Positions 56,001 to 64,000 of a DNA stretch of 64,000 nucleotides are shown one piece after another (the stretch's first letter is position 1; each line of letters begins with the position of its first letter). Origin of the DNA: Bacteroidia bacterium (GTDB lineage: Bacteria > Bacteroidota > Bacteroidia > UKL13-3); assembly GCA_023151275.1 (NCBI GenBank), contig JAKLJI010000012.1:1-64000 (forward strand), in the 5' to 3' direction. Made by a program: the position numbers and the translations under genes. The notes below the pieces were generated by a model. That model did not search any database and was not told the origin of the DNA. It saw nothing but the letters and a program-made list of their open reading frames with translations.

Positions 56001-56861
56001 GATATTCTAAAAATCAGGGCGGCCCAAAAAGGACTCACCTTTACCCGGGAAATTCATCCCGATATTCCCGAACAAGTAATTGGCGACCCGGTTAGACTCA
56101 ATCAAATTCTGGTGAACCTTATGGGAAATGCCATCAAATTTACCCGTGAAGGTGAAGTTAAAATTGAGGTACTTCCGCAGCGAAAGGAAGGAAATACCAT
56201 TTGGCTTATTTTTAAAATTAGCGATACAGGAATCGGGATATCAAAAGAAAATCAGGATAAGATTTTTGAAATTTTTGACCAAGAAAACCTTCAAATCTCC
56301 AGGCAATATGGAGGAACAGGATTGGGCTTAAGCATATCCAGGCAATTAACCCAACTTATGGGCGGACTGATTGAGTTGGAAAGTGAAAAAGGCCATGGAA
56401 GCGTCTTTACAGTGACTCTTCCGTTTGGAATTACAGATTTACCTTCTCTTCCTCAAAATAAGGCCAGACAAATGCCGGAAGGCAATTTGAATGGAAAGAG
56501 ACTATTGATTGTAGAAGACAATCGTATGAATCAGTTAGTACTGGGAAGAATTCTCACCAAATGGAATTGCGAGTATGCCATTTCGGAGAATGGTTTGGAA
56601 GCGCTAGAAAAACTCAAAACTGAGAAATTCGACTTGGTGCTAATGGACTTACAAATGCCTATCATGGATGGACTAGAGTGTACCCGATTGATTAGAAGCG
56701 ACTTGAAGTTGACGGATTTACCCATAATTGCGTTAACAGCTGACGCATTTCCTGAGGTACAAGCCGAGACTTTTGCAGCGGGGATGAATGATTTCGTATC
56801 CAAACCCTTCAAACAAGAAGAACTGTACTCAAAAATTGTAAATTTGGTGAAGCCTTTTTAA
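53049..56861 (+). CDS. Hybrid histidine kinase with periplasmic propeller sensor, PAS, HisKA/HATPase and receiver
   Basis: The 1270-residue protein starts with a signal-like hydrophobic segment (MVQRFRIIFLLLFLIFGVRT). Residues about 25-650 contain Reg_prop-type propeller repeats (for example LFKASDGTIWANSDRGL, LFQDKEKNTWIGIDLGL, IHFDHNGILWHTGAEGI), then a Y_Y_Y-like beta domain. A membrane helix lies at about 730-755 (FLIPFTVLLIIILAIIV). In the cytoplasm are a PAS-like domain (about 765-885), HisKA with the phospho-His in SNMSHEIRTP (about residue 910), HATPase with DTGIGI and GGTGLGLSI, and a receiver domain with the phospho-Asp in LVLMDLQMP (about 1200). No DNA-binding domain is fused. It follows the FIST gene by 6 bases. 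Confidence 0.92.
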   Translation: MVQRFRIIFLLLFLIFGVRTYSQSWEESSLQTSFDHADGLLNTAYTNLFKASDGTIWANSDRGLAWFDNYRWHSYKSFQGQSNIFNFGPMDELPSGEIVTTYNDTLYLFSKKGWKKRVYFFKGKKLAVFSAAVDGDDLILKVNTGVPDHSWMVRISGRQLKIIHDNAKSEAGFFSNAMKTRNGGVLMVIKNKVYYYKNRKNRFLFRLPFSEVAPLRMDVLKNGDGYIGFSSTPRDYHIVRFNLSQENKFSIQNLPYYLFPRWCEFLNNGDILVLNRGGNIFELAKQGKITQVGQNWSAGSRNFIIETNPGEIWMGSFGKLYRIRFQSPFWAYQKFDYANQFNHVNALFQDKEKNTWIGIDLGLIRKAPDGRLTYFLRVGKDSIRELTSIAQDDQGKIWVGSGSRHKSTFCFDGKNWRRMDASNGFTNHSVHKIIKGLDGSLYFLLFSNKGIIMGSGEGIIQLKNGKFSSPPIAKVVGNQRVYDLIQAPDSTIFIAGNEFLFNYKVQSGQVSRLASNQNFGKIYDLATNDSGEIFLYSTPYGIGKLEKDSILFLGNFQERDSRKSVAEIHFDHNGILWHTGAEGINAWFNGYNYQLDQRVGLKTQVSWPIISVHNQLVIGTSGEGLQYINDSLLKIPLPEVEFKNIISDDVSRGIAWSAITWNHEYPNDYSIQYQVNDEAWSNWTSDHQILLPGLKSGKNTIKFRIKGLVPHLLLDKELYQTSLYIPYPIFLQPVFLIPFTVLLIIILAIIVRNNKVSRNFIKNLQESERKINSFVRSMPFNSAIIDESGTCIESYFPYQSNKNAFRINEGENIAKSFTTENKQEFTEALKKCIGSGSYEILEFNENKTREESRYFELRLSPFLESGKTRAIAIFIDITESQKNRQELLHAKQIAEKASQAKMQFLSNMSHEIRTPMNAIIGITDLLLEDNLDNTLRDNLEIIRKSADHLLVIINDILDLSKVEAGKIQIDQTPFALRPLINQFSDILKIRAAQKGLTFTREIHPDIPEQVIGDPVRLNQILVNLMGNAIKFTREGEVKIEVLPQRKEGNTIWLIFKISDTGIGISKENQDKIFEIFDQENLQISRQYGGTGLGLSISRQLTQLMGGLIELESEKGHGSVFTVTLPFGITDLPSLPQNKARQMPEGNLNGKRLLIVEDNRMNQLVLGRILTKWNCEYAISENGLEALEKLKTEKFDLVLMDLQMPIMDGLECTRLIRSDLKLTDLPIIALTADAFPEVQAETFAAGMNDFVSKPFKQEELYSKIVNLVKPF

Positions 56862-56871
56862 GGAACGTATT

Positions 56872-59800
56872 ATGCACAGATTACTTAAACGTCAGCTAAA
56901 AAAAATATTTGGAGAAAAAGAACCTGATAATCAGGAACTCAAACAACTGATTGAACTGGTTGACGAAAGCTATCACCATTTTCATGATGACTATTTGAAA
57001 CTGGAACGTATTCTGGAATTAAGTTCCAAAGTATCCTTTAAAGAACTTACCAACTTCAAAGGAGCAATTGACGAGGCAGCAATAGTTTCGATTACCGATG
57101 TTAAGGGTGAAATTTTATTCGCTAACGATAACTTCGTAAAAATATCAGGATACTCGCTTAGCGAACTTATTGGTTCAAACCACAGCATTGTAAATTCAGG
57201 TTATCATCCCAAATCATTCTGGAAAGAAATGTGGGCAAGCATTGGGAAAGGAGAAACCTTTAAGGCTGAAATTTGCAACAGAAACAAAAACGGAGAAATA
57301 TACTGGGTAAACTCAACCATCATTCCATTTCTACTCGAAAATGGCAAACCCTTCCAATACATCAGTATTCGTTTTGATATTACTGCCAGAAAAAAAATAG
57401 AAGAGGAAATTAAAACCTTGGCCCTTGTTGCCCAAAAAACCCAAAATGCCGTAATCATGGCAGATGTGGATGGAAGAGCAATGTGGGCAAATGAGGCCTT
57501 TACAACAATTTCCGAATATGCTGTTGACGAACTCTTAGGCAAAAAACCCGGTGACCTTTTACAAGGTGAAGATACTGACCTTGAAACCATCAAATATGTT
57601 TCTGATGGATTAAAGGCAAAAATTCCAATGACATTTGAGATTTTGAATTATACGAAGTCAGGAAGAGCCTACTGGGTAAACATCAATCTTACACCCCTTT
57701 TTGATGAAGGTAAACATTTTGGGTTCATTGCCATTGAATCAGATATTACCGAGAAAAAGAAGGCCGAACAACAACTCAAAGAAAATGATAAGATGTTGAG
57801 GGCTTTAAACAAGGCATCCTCAGCACTTTTAGTCAATGGAAATTTTGACATCGCAGTTGAAAATGCTTTGAAAATCATGGCCGAGGCTCTTGATTTAAAT
57901 GACATTGGTTTGTATGAATTTCAAACGGCAAATTCAAAATCCTGCATCTACGAAAGGAAATCAAGGCTCTCAAAAAACGATAACTCCTATCAGTTGCACG
58001 TTGACGAACCGGGATTAATTGAATGCAAGCACAATGAGGATTGGCAAAAAGCACTGGAATCTGGACTACTCATTGAAGGAAAATCTAGTCAGGCCCCAGG
58101 CTTTTCCAATGCAGATATTATTCGACTGAGCCCTGTACTAATTCAAAATAACCTATGGGGCTTGGTTTGCTTTGGAGGCAAAGAAATTTCGGACGAAAAG
58201 AAAAAAGCGGCAGAACCCTATTTGTTAAACTTCTCGAATACGCTAGGCGCTGCCGTTGAACGAAACATTTCAGAACAAAAGCTAAAGGAAAATGAAGAAA
58301 AATTCAGGTTACTGATTGAATCTGCAACTGATATTTTCTATTACACTGATGCCAAAGGTAATTTCACCTATGTTAATGAAATCGCCACAAAAATTACAGG
58401 TTATTCCAATCAGGAGTTGATGAGCATGAACTACCTGGATTTGGTGGAACCCAACTACAGGCAGGAAGTGAAAAACTTTTATTCCCTTCAAACCTTTAAG
58501 GGACAGCGCGTAACTTACAATGAGTTTCCAATACGAACCAAATCAGGCAAAGCGGCTTGGGTGGGTCAAAACGTTCAACTAATTGTTCACCATGGAAGTA
58601 TCCAGGGAATTCAGGCCATAGCCAGAGATATTACCAACCTAAAACAAGCCCAACTTGAGGTAGAAGTTTCTCGAAACTTCTTGAATGAAATCATCGATTC
58701 AATTCCAAACCCGCTTTTTGTTAAGAACCGCAATCACCAATGGGTATTAGTTAATCAGGCTTATTCAAACCTAACTGGAATTCCTAAGGAAAAAATCATT
58801 GGCAATACCGAGTTGGATTTCCTCAAACCAGAAGATGCCAATTTTTATCGTGGTGTTGATGAAGAGCAGTTCCAAACCCAGGAAGAAACTGTACGAGAAA
58901 GTGTTGAAATAACCCCTGGAGGTGAAATCAAAAATCTACTCATCAAAAAGAATCTATTTACAAGTAGAAACAGTCCATTCCTTATCGCTATTCTGACGGA
59001 TATTACTGAAATCAAAAAACGAGAAAGCGAAATTCTTCTCTACAACCAAATTACCGACCAAATTAAGGACGCAATATCAGTAGCTGATAAAAATGGCAAA
59101 CTTGTTTATGTAAATCAAAGTCATGCCAATGCACTAGGTAGAACCAAACAAGACTTAATAGGCCAACATATCTCCATCATGGAGAAGAACTTTTCTGACC
59201 AAAGCAGTTGGGAGCGCCATTTCAACGAGGTGAAAGAAAAGGGTGCAATGATCCTTGAAGGCTATAACATCAGAAAAGATGGAAGTGAATTCCCTATAGA
59301 AGCAAGTGTAAACTGGATAAAATTAGAAGGGCAAGAACTTATTGTAGCTGCCATTCGGGATATCACCGAGCGTAAGAAAATTGAAAAAGAAATTAGAGAC
59401 AAGAGTCAAATTTTAAATGCCATTACATCAAACCTCCCTGTTATTCTTTATCGACTTAATGACGCAGGAGTCTTTACTGAAATTATTGGAAATGGACTAA
59501 GAAGGTTGGAAATTGGGGATAACCAATTGAGAGGCAAAAACTATGCTGAAGTTTACTCCGAACAGGAATATCCTGAAGTTTACAGGCACCTGAAAGATGC
59601 ACTTGAAACCAAAGAAGCAAGGAACTATGTAACATCGGGCAATGCTAAAGATGGGCAGTTTTTTTACGACAATTTTGTATTTGTTGATGAAACCAATACC
59701 GACAGCATCATTGGTTTTGCATTGGATATTACTGAACGAAAACGTGCTGAGGAACAATTGGGCCAAAGTGAAAAACGATTCCGTTCATTGGTGCAAAACG

Positions 59801-62010
59801 CAACCGACATTACAACTGTGCTAAGTGCAAGCGGCGAAGTTATTTACGAAAGTCCTTCATTCTACCGCATTTTTGGGTACGATGAAACAGATGTCAAACA
59901 AAAAAATATTTTTGAATTAATTCATCCTGAGGATGTGGCTCATGCAATGGAAGAATTCAAAAGAGGATTGGAACGTGGCGGTGTTTCTTCTTCTGTTCAG
60001 TTTAGGATGCGGCATAAAAACGGCAGCTACATTCCTGTAGAATCCATTGGAAACAACTTACTCCATGAACCTGAAGTGAATGGTATTGTGGTGAACTCAA
60101 GGGATATCACTGAACGCTTGAAAGCCGAACAAGACAACAATAATCTGAAGAAATTCTATGAAGATATTTTAAATAAAATTCCTTCCGATGTTGTTGTATT
60201 CAACCACAATCATCAATACATGTTTGTGAATGAAATGGCCGTTCGCGACCCCATCAAACGCAAATGGCTACTTGGACATGATGATTACGACTATTGCAGC
60301 AAATTCAATATTGCAATAAGCATCGCAGATAAACGAAGGGAAATATTCAACCAGGTATTTAGCAGCAAACAGCAATTTGAATTTGAAGAGTTGGTGAAAA
60401 AACCGGATGGCAATCACCGCTGGATGTTGAGACGCATGTACCCTGTTGTGAATGAAGAAGGCCAGGTAAATTTTGTAATTGGATTTGGAATTGACATTAC
60501 TGAGCGCAAAAAAGCCGAAGAAAGTGTTAAGGAAAGCGAAGAACGTCTTTCACTAGCAATCAATTCTGCCAATCTAGGTATCTGGGATTGGAGGGTTGAG
60601 GAGAATAAGTTAATTTGGGATCAATCGATGTATGGACTTTTTGGGATAAAGCCTGAAGATTTTTCGGGAGATTATGATGCCTTTGAAAAAACCTTGCATC
60701 CGGAAGATAAGCAACGTGTAAATGAAGAAATCGCTCAAGCACTTTATAATGGAGGCCAATTTCAGGGCCTATTTCGAGTAATAACAAAATCAGGAGAAAT
60801 CAAGTTCATAACCGCCTATTCAAAAATCTTCAGAAAAGAGGATGGTACTCCGTATAGGATGATTGGTGTGAACTTTGATATCACAGAAACAAAACTGGCA
60901 GAAGAGCGCATACTGAAACAGCAGCATGATTTGGAAGAAGCCCAGCATATTGCGCGTGTTGGAGGATGGGAGGTTCAGGTTAGCACAAGGGCCATTACCT
61001 GGAGCAGGGAGATGTTCACCATTTGTGAAATTGACCCAGGCACTCAACCAAGCTTAAATGATACCCTAAAACTAATTGAAGGCGAAGAACGCGAACAGAT
61101 TCAGCAAAAATTTATTGCTGCAATTGAAAATCATGAACCTTTTGAACAGGAAGCCAAATTAAAAACAGGTAAAAAGAAGCTAATTGATATCCGAATCAAA
61201 GGAGTGCCCCTGGTTGAAAATGGAAAAATTTCAACCATCAAAGGTATCTTCCAGGATATTAGTGCTGAAAAAGAAGCCCAGCATCAATTAAAACTCTACA
61301 ACGAGGAACTGGAGAAAAAGAACAAAGAGCTTGACCAGTTTGCGTATGTAGTTTCCCACGATTTAAAAGCACCACTTCGCGGAATCAATAACCTTTCTAT
61401 GTGGATTGAAGAAGATCTGGAAGGTAAATTGGAGGACGATACCCGGAACAACCTGGATTTAATGCGCAAACGCGTTAAACGCATGGAAGGCTTAATTGAT
61501 GGTATTCTTCAATATTCCCGTGCTGGCAGAGTTAAACATCAGGCATCTGTCTTTAATGTAGGCGAACTTGTTGAAGACATTGTTGAGAGTTTAAGTCCAC
61601 CCGAAAAATTCAAGATAATCGTTCAGGAGGACATGCCGAATATGGCAACTGAACGAATTGCAATTGAGCAAATCTTTAGCAACTACATCAGTAATGCTAT
61701 CAAATACAATAACAATCCAGATCCCGAAATTCATATCAGCTATACCTTAAATTCAAAAAACTTTTTTGAATTCTGCGTTGCCGATAATGGCCCAGGTATT
61801 GAACCGGAATTTCACGAAAAGGTATTCGTTATCTTCCAAACCCTTCAGGCTAGAGATACTTTTGAAAGTACCGGAGTGGGATTGGCAATTGTGAAGAAAA
61901 TAGTTGAAGACAAAGGAGGAAAGGTTTGGATTGAATCGGCCAAAGGGCAAGGTTCCAAATTTTACTTTAGCTGGCCTGCTACTCCTGAAATGGTGGAGGA
62001 GGACATTTAA
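56872..62010 (+). CDS. Soluble multi-PAS (ten) and GAF histidine kinase
   Basis: The 1712-residue protein has no signal peptide or membrane helix. I count ten PAS domains by their (V/I)-x-(F/V)-x-N-type cores and the linker DITERKKAEE: two at about 55-300, a GAF domain at about 303-466, then eight more up to about 1470. A phytochrome-class HisKA follows (FAYVVSHDLKAPLRGINNLS, His about 1496) and HATPase with NYISNAIKYN and DNGPGIEPEFHEKVF. No receiver domain is fused. Such proteins integrate several small-molecule or redox cues in the cytoplasm. The gene begins 10 bases after the hybrid kinase and its stop overlaps the Kazal-protein start by one base (TAATG). Confidence 0.92.
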   Translation: MHRLLKRQLKKIFGEKEPDNQELKQLIELVDESYHHFHDDYLKLERILELSSKVSFKELTNFKGAIDEAAIVSITDVKGEILFANDNFVKISGYSLSELIGSNHSIVNSGYHPKSFWKEMWASIGKGETFKAEICNRNKNGEIYWVNSTIIPFLLENGKPFQYISIRFDITARKKIEEEIKTLALVAQKTQNAVIMADVDGRAMWANEAFTTISEYAVDELLGKKPGDLLQGEDTDLETIKYVSDGLKAKIPMTFEILNYTKSGRAYWVNINLTPLFDEGKHFGFIAIESDITEKKKAEQQLKENDKMLRALNKASSALLVNGNFDIAVENALKIMAEALDLNDIGLYEFQTANSKSCIYERKSRLSKNDNSYQLHVDEPGLIECKHNEDWQKALESGLLIEGKSSQAPGFSNADIIRLSPVLIQNNLWGLVCFGGKEISDEKKKAAEPYLLNFSNTLGAAVERNISEQKLKENEEKFRLLIESATDIFYYTDAKGNFTYVNEIATKITGYSNQELMSMNYLDLVEPNYRQEVKNFYSLQTFKGQRVTYNEFPIRTKSGKAAWVGQNVQLIVHHGSIQGIQAIARDITNLKQAQLEVEVSRNFLNEIIDSIPNPLFVKNRNHQWVLVNQAYSNLTGIPKEKIIGNTELDFLKPEDANFYRGVDEEQFQTQEETVRESVEITPGGEIKNLLIKKNLFTSRNSPFLIAILTDITEIKKRESEILLYNQITDQIKDAISVADKNGKLVYVNQSHANALGRTKQDLIGQHISIMEKNFSDQSSWERHFNEVKEKGAMILEGYNIRKDGSEFPIEASVNWIKLEGQELIVAAIRDITERKKIEKEIRDKSQILNAITSNLPVILYRLNDAGVFTEIIGNGLRRLEIGDNQLRGKNYAEVYSEQEYPEVYRHLKDALETKEARNYVTSGNAKDGQFFYDNFVFVDETNTDSIIGFALDITERKRAEEQLGQSEKRFRSLVQNATDITTVLSASGEVIYESPSFYRIFGYDETDVKQKNIFELIHPEDVAHAMEEFKRGLERGGVSSSVQFRMRHKNGSYIPVESIGNNLLHEPEVNGIVVNSRDITERLKAEQDNNNLKKFYEDILNKIPSDVVVFNHNHQYMFVNEMAVRDPIKRKWLLGHDDYDYCSKFNIAISIADKRREIFNQVFSSKQQFEFEELVKKPDGNHRWMLRRMYPVVNEEGQVNFVIGFGIDITERKKAEESVKESEERLSLAINSANLGIWDWRVEENKLIWDQSMYGLFGIKPEDFSGDYDAFEKTLHPEDKQRVNEEIAQALYNGGQFQGLFRVITKSGEIKFITAYSKIFRKEDGTPYRMIGVNFDITETKLAEERILKQQHDLEEAQHIARVGGWEVQVSTRAITWSREMFTICEIDPGTQPSLNDTLKLIEGEEREQIQQKFIAAIENHEPFEQEAKLKTGKKKLIDIRIKGVPLVENGKISTIKGIFQDISAEKEAQHQLKLYNEELEKKNKELDQFAYVVSHDLKAPLRGINNLSMWIEEDLEGKLEDDTRNNLDLMRKRVKRMEGLIDGILQYSRAGRVKHQASVFNVGELVEDIVESLSPPEKFKIIVQEDMPNMATERIAIEQIFSNYISNAIKYNNNPDPEIHISYTLNSKNFFEFCVADNGPGIEPEFHEKVFVIFQTLQARDTFESTGVGLAIVKKIVEDKGGKVWIESAKGQGSKFYFSWPATPEMVEEDI

Positions 62011-62492
62011 TGAAATCCATTTACGCAGTTATTTTAGGACTGTTTATTCTAGGATTCTCACTTAGCTCAAATGCACAAGCGTGCATAGATCAGTTGCGAA
62101 TTAACCCAACCTATCCATGCCCGGATTTGGATTATAATCCGGTTTGTGGGTGTGACAATGTTACTTACAGAAATCTTTGCTATGCCATAAATAGATCTGG
62201 GGTAAATTATTATGTTGATGGAACATGCAGTGGTTTTGAACTTGACGTATTTCCAAATGTAGTTTCCGAAAACATGGTTTTGAAAATAACATTATCCCAA
62301 GCTGCAGAAACATCCACTACCTTTATGTTGGTTGACGTTTGGGGTAAAATTTTTATCCAAAGGCAATTGCCCGCAGTGAAGCGATTTGAATTCCAACTGG
62401 ACGAAATAATCTATATACCAAGAGGAACCTATATTGCTTTAGTTTACAATACTGCCGGAAACTACCGTTACCAAAAGTTTGTAAGGCAATAG
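62010..62492 (+). CDS. Secreted Kazal-type inhibitor domain protein with a T9SS-like tail
   Basis: The 160-residue precursor has a signal peptide (MKSIYAVILGLFILGFSLSSNA, cleaved near QA). Residues about 25-72 form a Kazal-like module with six Cys in the order expected: CIDQLRINPTYPCPDL, YNPVCGCDNVTYRNLCYAIN and VDGTC. Kazal domains inhibit serine proteases. The last 80 residues (FELDVFPNVVSENMVLKI and on, to YRYQKFVRQ) look like a short T9SS type A sorting domain, although the NPN turn is replaced by NVV. It overlaps the multi-PAS kinase by one base, so its translation depends on that message. Confidence 0.8.
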   Translation: MKSIYAVILGLFILGFSLSSNAQACIDQLRINPTYPCPDLDYNPVCGCDNVTYRNLCYAINRSGVNYYVDGTCSGFELDVFPNVVSENMVLKITLSQAAETSTTFMLVDVWGKIFIQRQLPAVKRFEFQLDEIIYIPRGTYIALVYNTAGNYRYQKFVRQ

Positions 62493-62619
62493 GAAACTGG
62501 GCCGAAAACAAGAGGATTACTAAAATTTCGAGGCGTATTGAAAGTATAAGTTTGGCCATTGAACTGAAAACCTGTAAACTTGCCATCCAATTCACAAAAA
62601 AGGATTTTTAAACATTTTG

Positions 62620-62650
62620 TTGTGAATTAGAAATACTTACCGTATTTTTG
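62620..62650 (+). promoter_or_regulatory. Bacteroidota-type promoter of the rplM operon
   Basis: A -7 element TATTTTTG (62643-62650, fitting TAnnTTTG) is preceded by TTG at 62620-62622, 20 bases upstream, with TTTTG just before it. The start codon follows 27 bases downstream. This is the expected shape for the primary Bacteroidota sigma factor. Confidence 0.65.
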
Positions 62651-62676
62651 CAACCCATTTAATATAAAGTAGAGTC

Positions 62677-63120
62677 GTGGACGCATTGAGTTACAAAACC
62701 ATTTCCGCCAAGAAGGCCACTGCCAACAAAGAGTGGTTGGTGGTTGACGCTGAGGGTCAGACATTAGGCCGTTTTGCCAGTAAAATTGCCAGCATTTTGA
62801 GAGGCAAACACAAAACAAGCTTCACCCCGCATGCGGATTGCGGTGATAATGTGATCATTATCAATGCTGAGAAAATCCGTTTCACAGGTAATAAGCTGAA
62901 CGAAAAAGAATACAAGTTTTTCTCTGGTTATCCAGGAGGTCTTCGTTTCGAAGTAGCTAAAAACCTTTTAGATCGTCGTCCTACTTATGTAGTAGAACAC
63001 GCTATCAAAGGTATGTTACCTAAAAATAAACTAGGCGCTGAATTGTTCCGTAACCTGTATGTGTATGCAGGAAATGAGCATCCACATGGCGCACAGCAAC
63101 CCAAAGAATTAAAATTCTAA
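62677..63120 (+). CDS. rplM: 50S ribosomal protein L13
   Basis: The 147-residue product matches L13 throughout: [20 protein letters not shown] at the start, [44 protein letters not shown] and [12 protein letters not shown]. The start is a GTG codon at 62677; no ATG lies upstream in frame near it and the sequence from GTG matches the family start. L13 is a 23S rRNA-binding protein needed early in 50S assembly. It is first in the rplM-rpsI-rpsB operon and rpsI starts 3 bases after its stop. Confidence 0.97.
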   Translation: MDALSYKTISAKKATANKEWLVVDAEGQTLGRFASKIASILRGKHKTSFTPHADCGDNVIIINAEKIRFTGNKLNEKEYKFFSGYPGGLRFEVAKNLLDRRPTYVVEHAIKGMLPKNKLGAELFRNLYVYAGNEHPHGAQQPKELKF

Positions 63121-63123
63121 TCG

Positions 63124-63510
63124 ATGGAAGTAAATAACGCAATTGGAAGAAGAAAAACAGCTGTTGCACGCGTGTATTTAACACCCGGAACTGGCAATAT
63201 GACTGTTAATGGCAAGGACAGCAAGGTATATTTCCCTTCTATCGTCCTGCTAAGTGCGGCAAATAAAGCATTCGAAGTAACCAATACTTTAGGTCAGTTC
63301 GACGTTAACGCTCACGTTGACGGAGGCGGAATGAAAGGACAGGCAGAAGCTTTGAAACTTGCAATTGCCCGCTCACTGGTAAAATACAATGCTGAACTGA
63401 AACCTGCTCTAAAAGTAGCCGGACTTATGACACGTGACCCTCGTATGGTTGAGCGTAAGAAGCCTGGTCAGAAGAAGGCACGTAAGCGTTTCCAGTTCGT
63501 AAAACGTTAA
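63124..63510 (+). CDS. rpsI: 30S ribosomal protein S9
   Basis: The 128-residue product matches S9: NAIGRRKTAVARVYLTPGTG at the start, GQFDVNAHVDGGGMKGQAEA, IARSLVKYNAELKPALK and the basic ending KKARKRFQFVKR that reaches into the ribosomal P site near tRNA. It is preceded by rplM (3 bases) and followed by rpsB (22 bases). Confidence 0.97.
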   Translation: MEVNNAIGRRKTAVARVYLTPGTGNMTVNGKDSKVYFPSIVLLSAANKAFEVTNTLGQFDVNAHVDGGGMKGQAEALKLAIARSLVKYNAELKPALKVAGLMTRDPRMVERKKPGQKKARKRFQFVKR

Positions 63511-63532
63511 TCGAATTTTCTTTACAAATACC

Positions 63533-64000
63533 ATGTCTAAAATCACTCACGAAGAGTTGCTGGAAGCGGGTGTGCACTTCGGTCACCTTACTCGCAAATG
63601 GAATCCAAAGATGGCTCCTTACATTTTTATGGAGAAAAACGGAATCCACCTCATCGATTTACACAAAACAGCCGTTAAGCTGGATGAGGCAGCCCAATCC
63701 ATCAAAAACATTGTAAAATCTGGTCGTAAGGTGCTTTACGTGGCTACCAAAAAACAAGCCCGTGAAATCATCGAATCCGAAGCCAAACGTGTTAACATGC
63801 CTTATGTTAGCGACCGTTGGTTAGGTGGTATGCTTACCAATTTTACTACCGTTCGTAAAAGCATTAAGAAAATGCAGAGTCTTGAAAAACTCTCTACAGA
63901 CGGAACTTACACCAACATCAACAAAAAAGAGCGTTTGATGATTGAGCGTGAAAAAATCAAGCTTACCAAAGTTCTTGGTGGTATTGCTGATTTGAACCGC
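63533..64000 (+). CDS. rpsB: 30S ribosomal protein S2, 3' end outside the window
   Basis: The frame is open from the ATG at 63533 to the last base, giving 156 residues of S2: ITHEELLEAGVHFGHLTRKW, FMEKNGIHLIDLHKTAVKLD, VLYVATKKQAREIIESEAKR and the conserved DRWLGGMLTNFTTVRKSI. S2 is one of the last proteins to join the 30S subunit. Truncation is due to the window edge, not a mutation. In Bacteroidota tsf usually follows. Confidence 0.97.
   Translation, partial: MSKITHEELLEAGVHFGHLTRKWNPKMAPYIFMEKNGIHLIDLHKTAVKLDEAAQSIKNIVKSGRKVLYVATKKQAREIIESEAKRVNMPYVSDRWLGGMLTNFTTVRKSIKKMQSLEKLSTDGTYTNINKKERLMIEREKIKLTKVLGGIADLNR

Overview
The window is a chromosomal piece of a member of the Bacteroidota, probably an environmental lineage near the Flavobacteriales or Sphingobacteriales. 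The signs are type IX secretion (T9SS) C-terminal sorting domains on several exported proteins, HmuY-like heme proteins next to a TonB-dependent receptor, an OmpA protein with thrombospondin type 3 repeats, a TAnnTTTG-type -7 promoter element before rplM, the order rplM-rpsI-rpsB, and almost no Shine-Dalgarno sequences. I cannot name genus or species. No tRNA, rRNA, CRISPR array or intact insertion sequence is visible.

1-5156: the 3' end of an OmpA-type envelope protein, then a gene-poor accessory stretch with a MntA/HepT (nucleotidyltransferase/HEPN) pair whose hepT is broken by two homopolymer indels, a lone methyltransferase, a small lipoprotein and a signal-peptide stub. 5157-12478 (mostly minus strand): a Fic-fold regulator without the catalytic motif, a three-gene glycosylation operon (GT2, methyltransferase, a GT-A-like/GT-C/TPR fusion) and hflX. 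12541-16435 (plus): an exported protein, a DUF6427-like membrane protein, a YdcF-like protein and ndk. 16495-17120 holds two MITE-like elements with perfect 5-bp target duplications and a large hairpin between them.

17176-25340 (minus): an OmpA/TSP3 protein with a partner lipoprotein, a small unknown, an acyl-CoA dehydrogenase, and a panD / flippase-like / rfaE2 run. 25527-30957 (plus): a compact heme-uptake-like operon (HmuY-like T9SS protein, TonB receptor, HmuY-like lipoprotein, PD40 propeller). 31072-40964 (minus): two giant T9SS cargo proteins sharing propeller and four-fold FnIII-like repeats. 41493-49445 (plus): lipocalin, uvrA and a glucosaminidase / SGNH / SGNH / MBOAT cluster that probably O-acylates a cell-wall or surface glycan.

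49446-50753 is repeat-rich: a Bacteroidota-style inverted-repeat element between convergent genes, then a 114-bp tandem array whose units each carry a hairpin. 50754-62492: a CxxCH heme protein, a histidine phosphatase (minus), then a sensory block: FIST protein, periplasmic-propeller hybrid kinase, a 1712-residue kinase with ten PAS domains, and a translationally coupled Kazal-domain secreted protein. The window ends in the ribosomal protein operon rplM-rpsI-rpsB, with rpsB cut by the edge.
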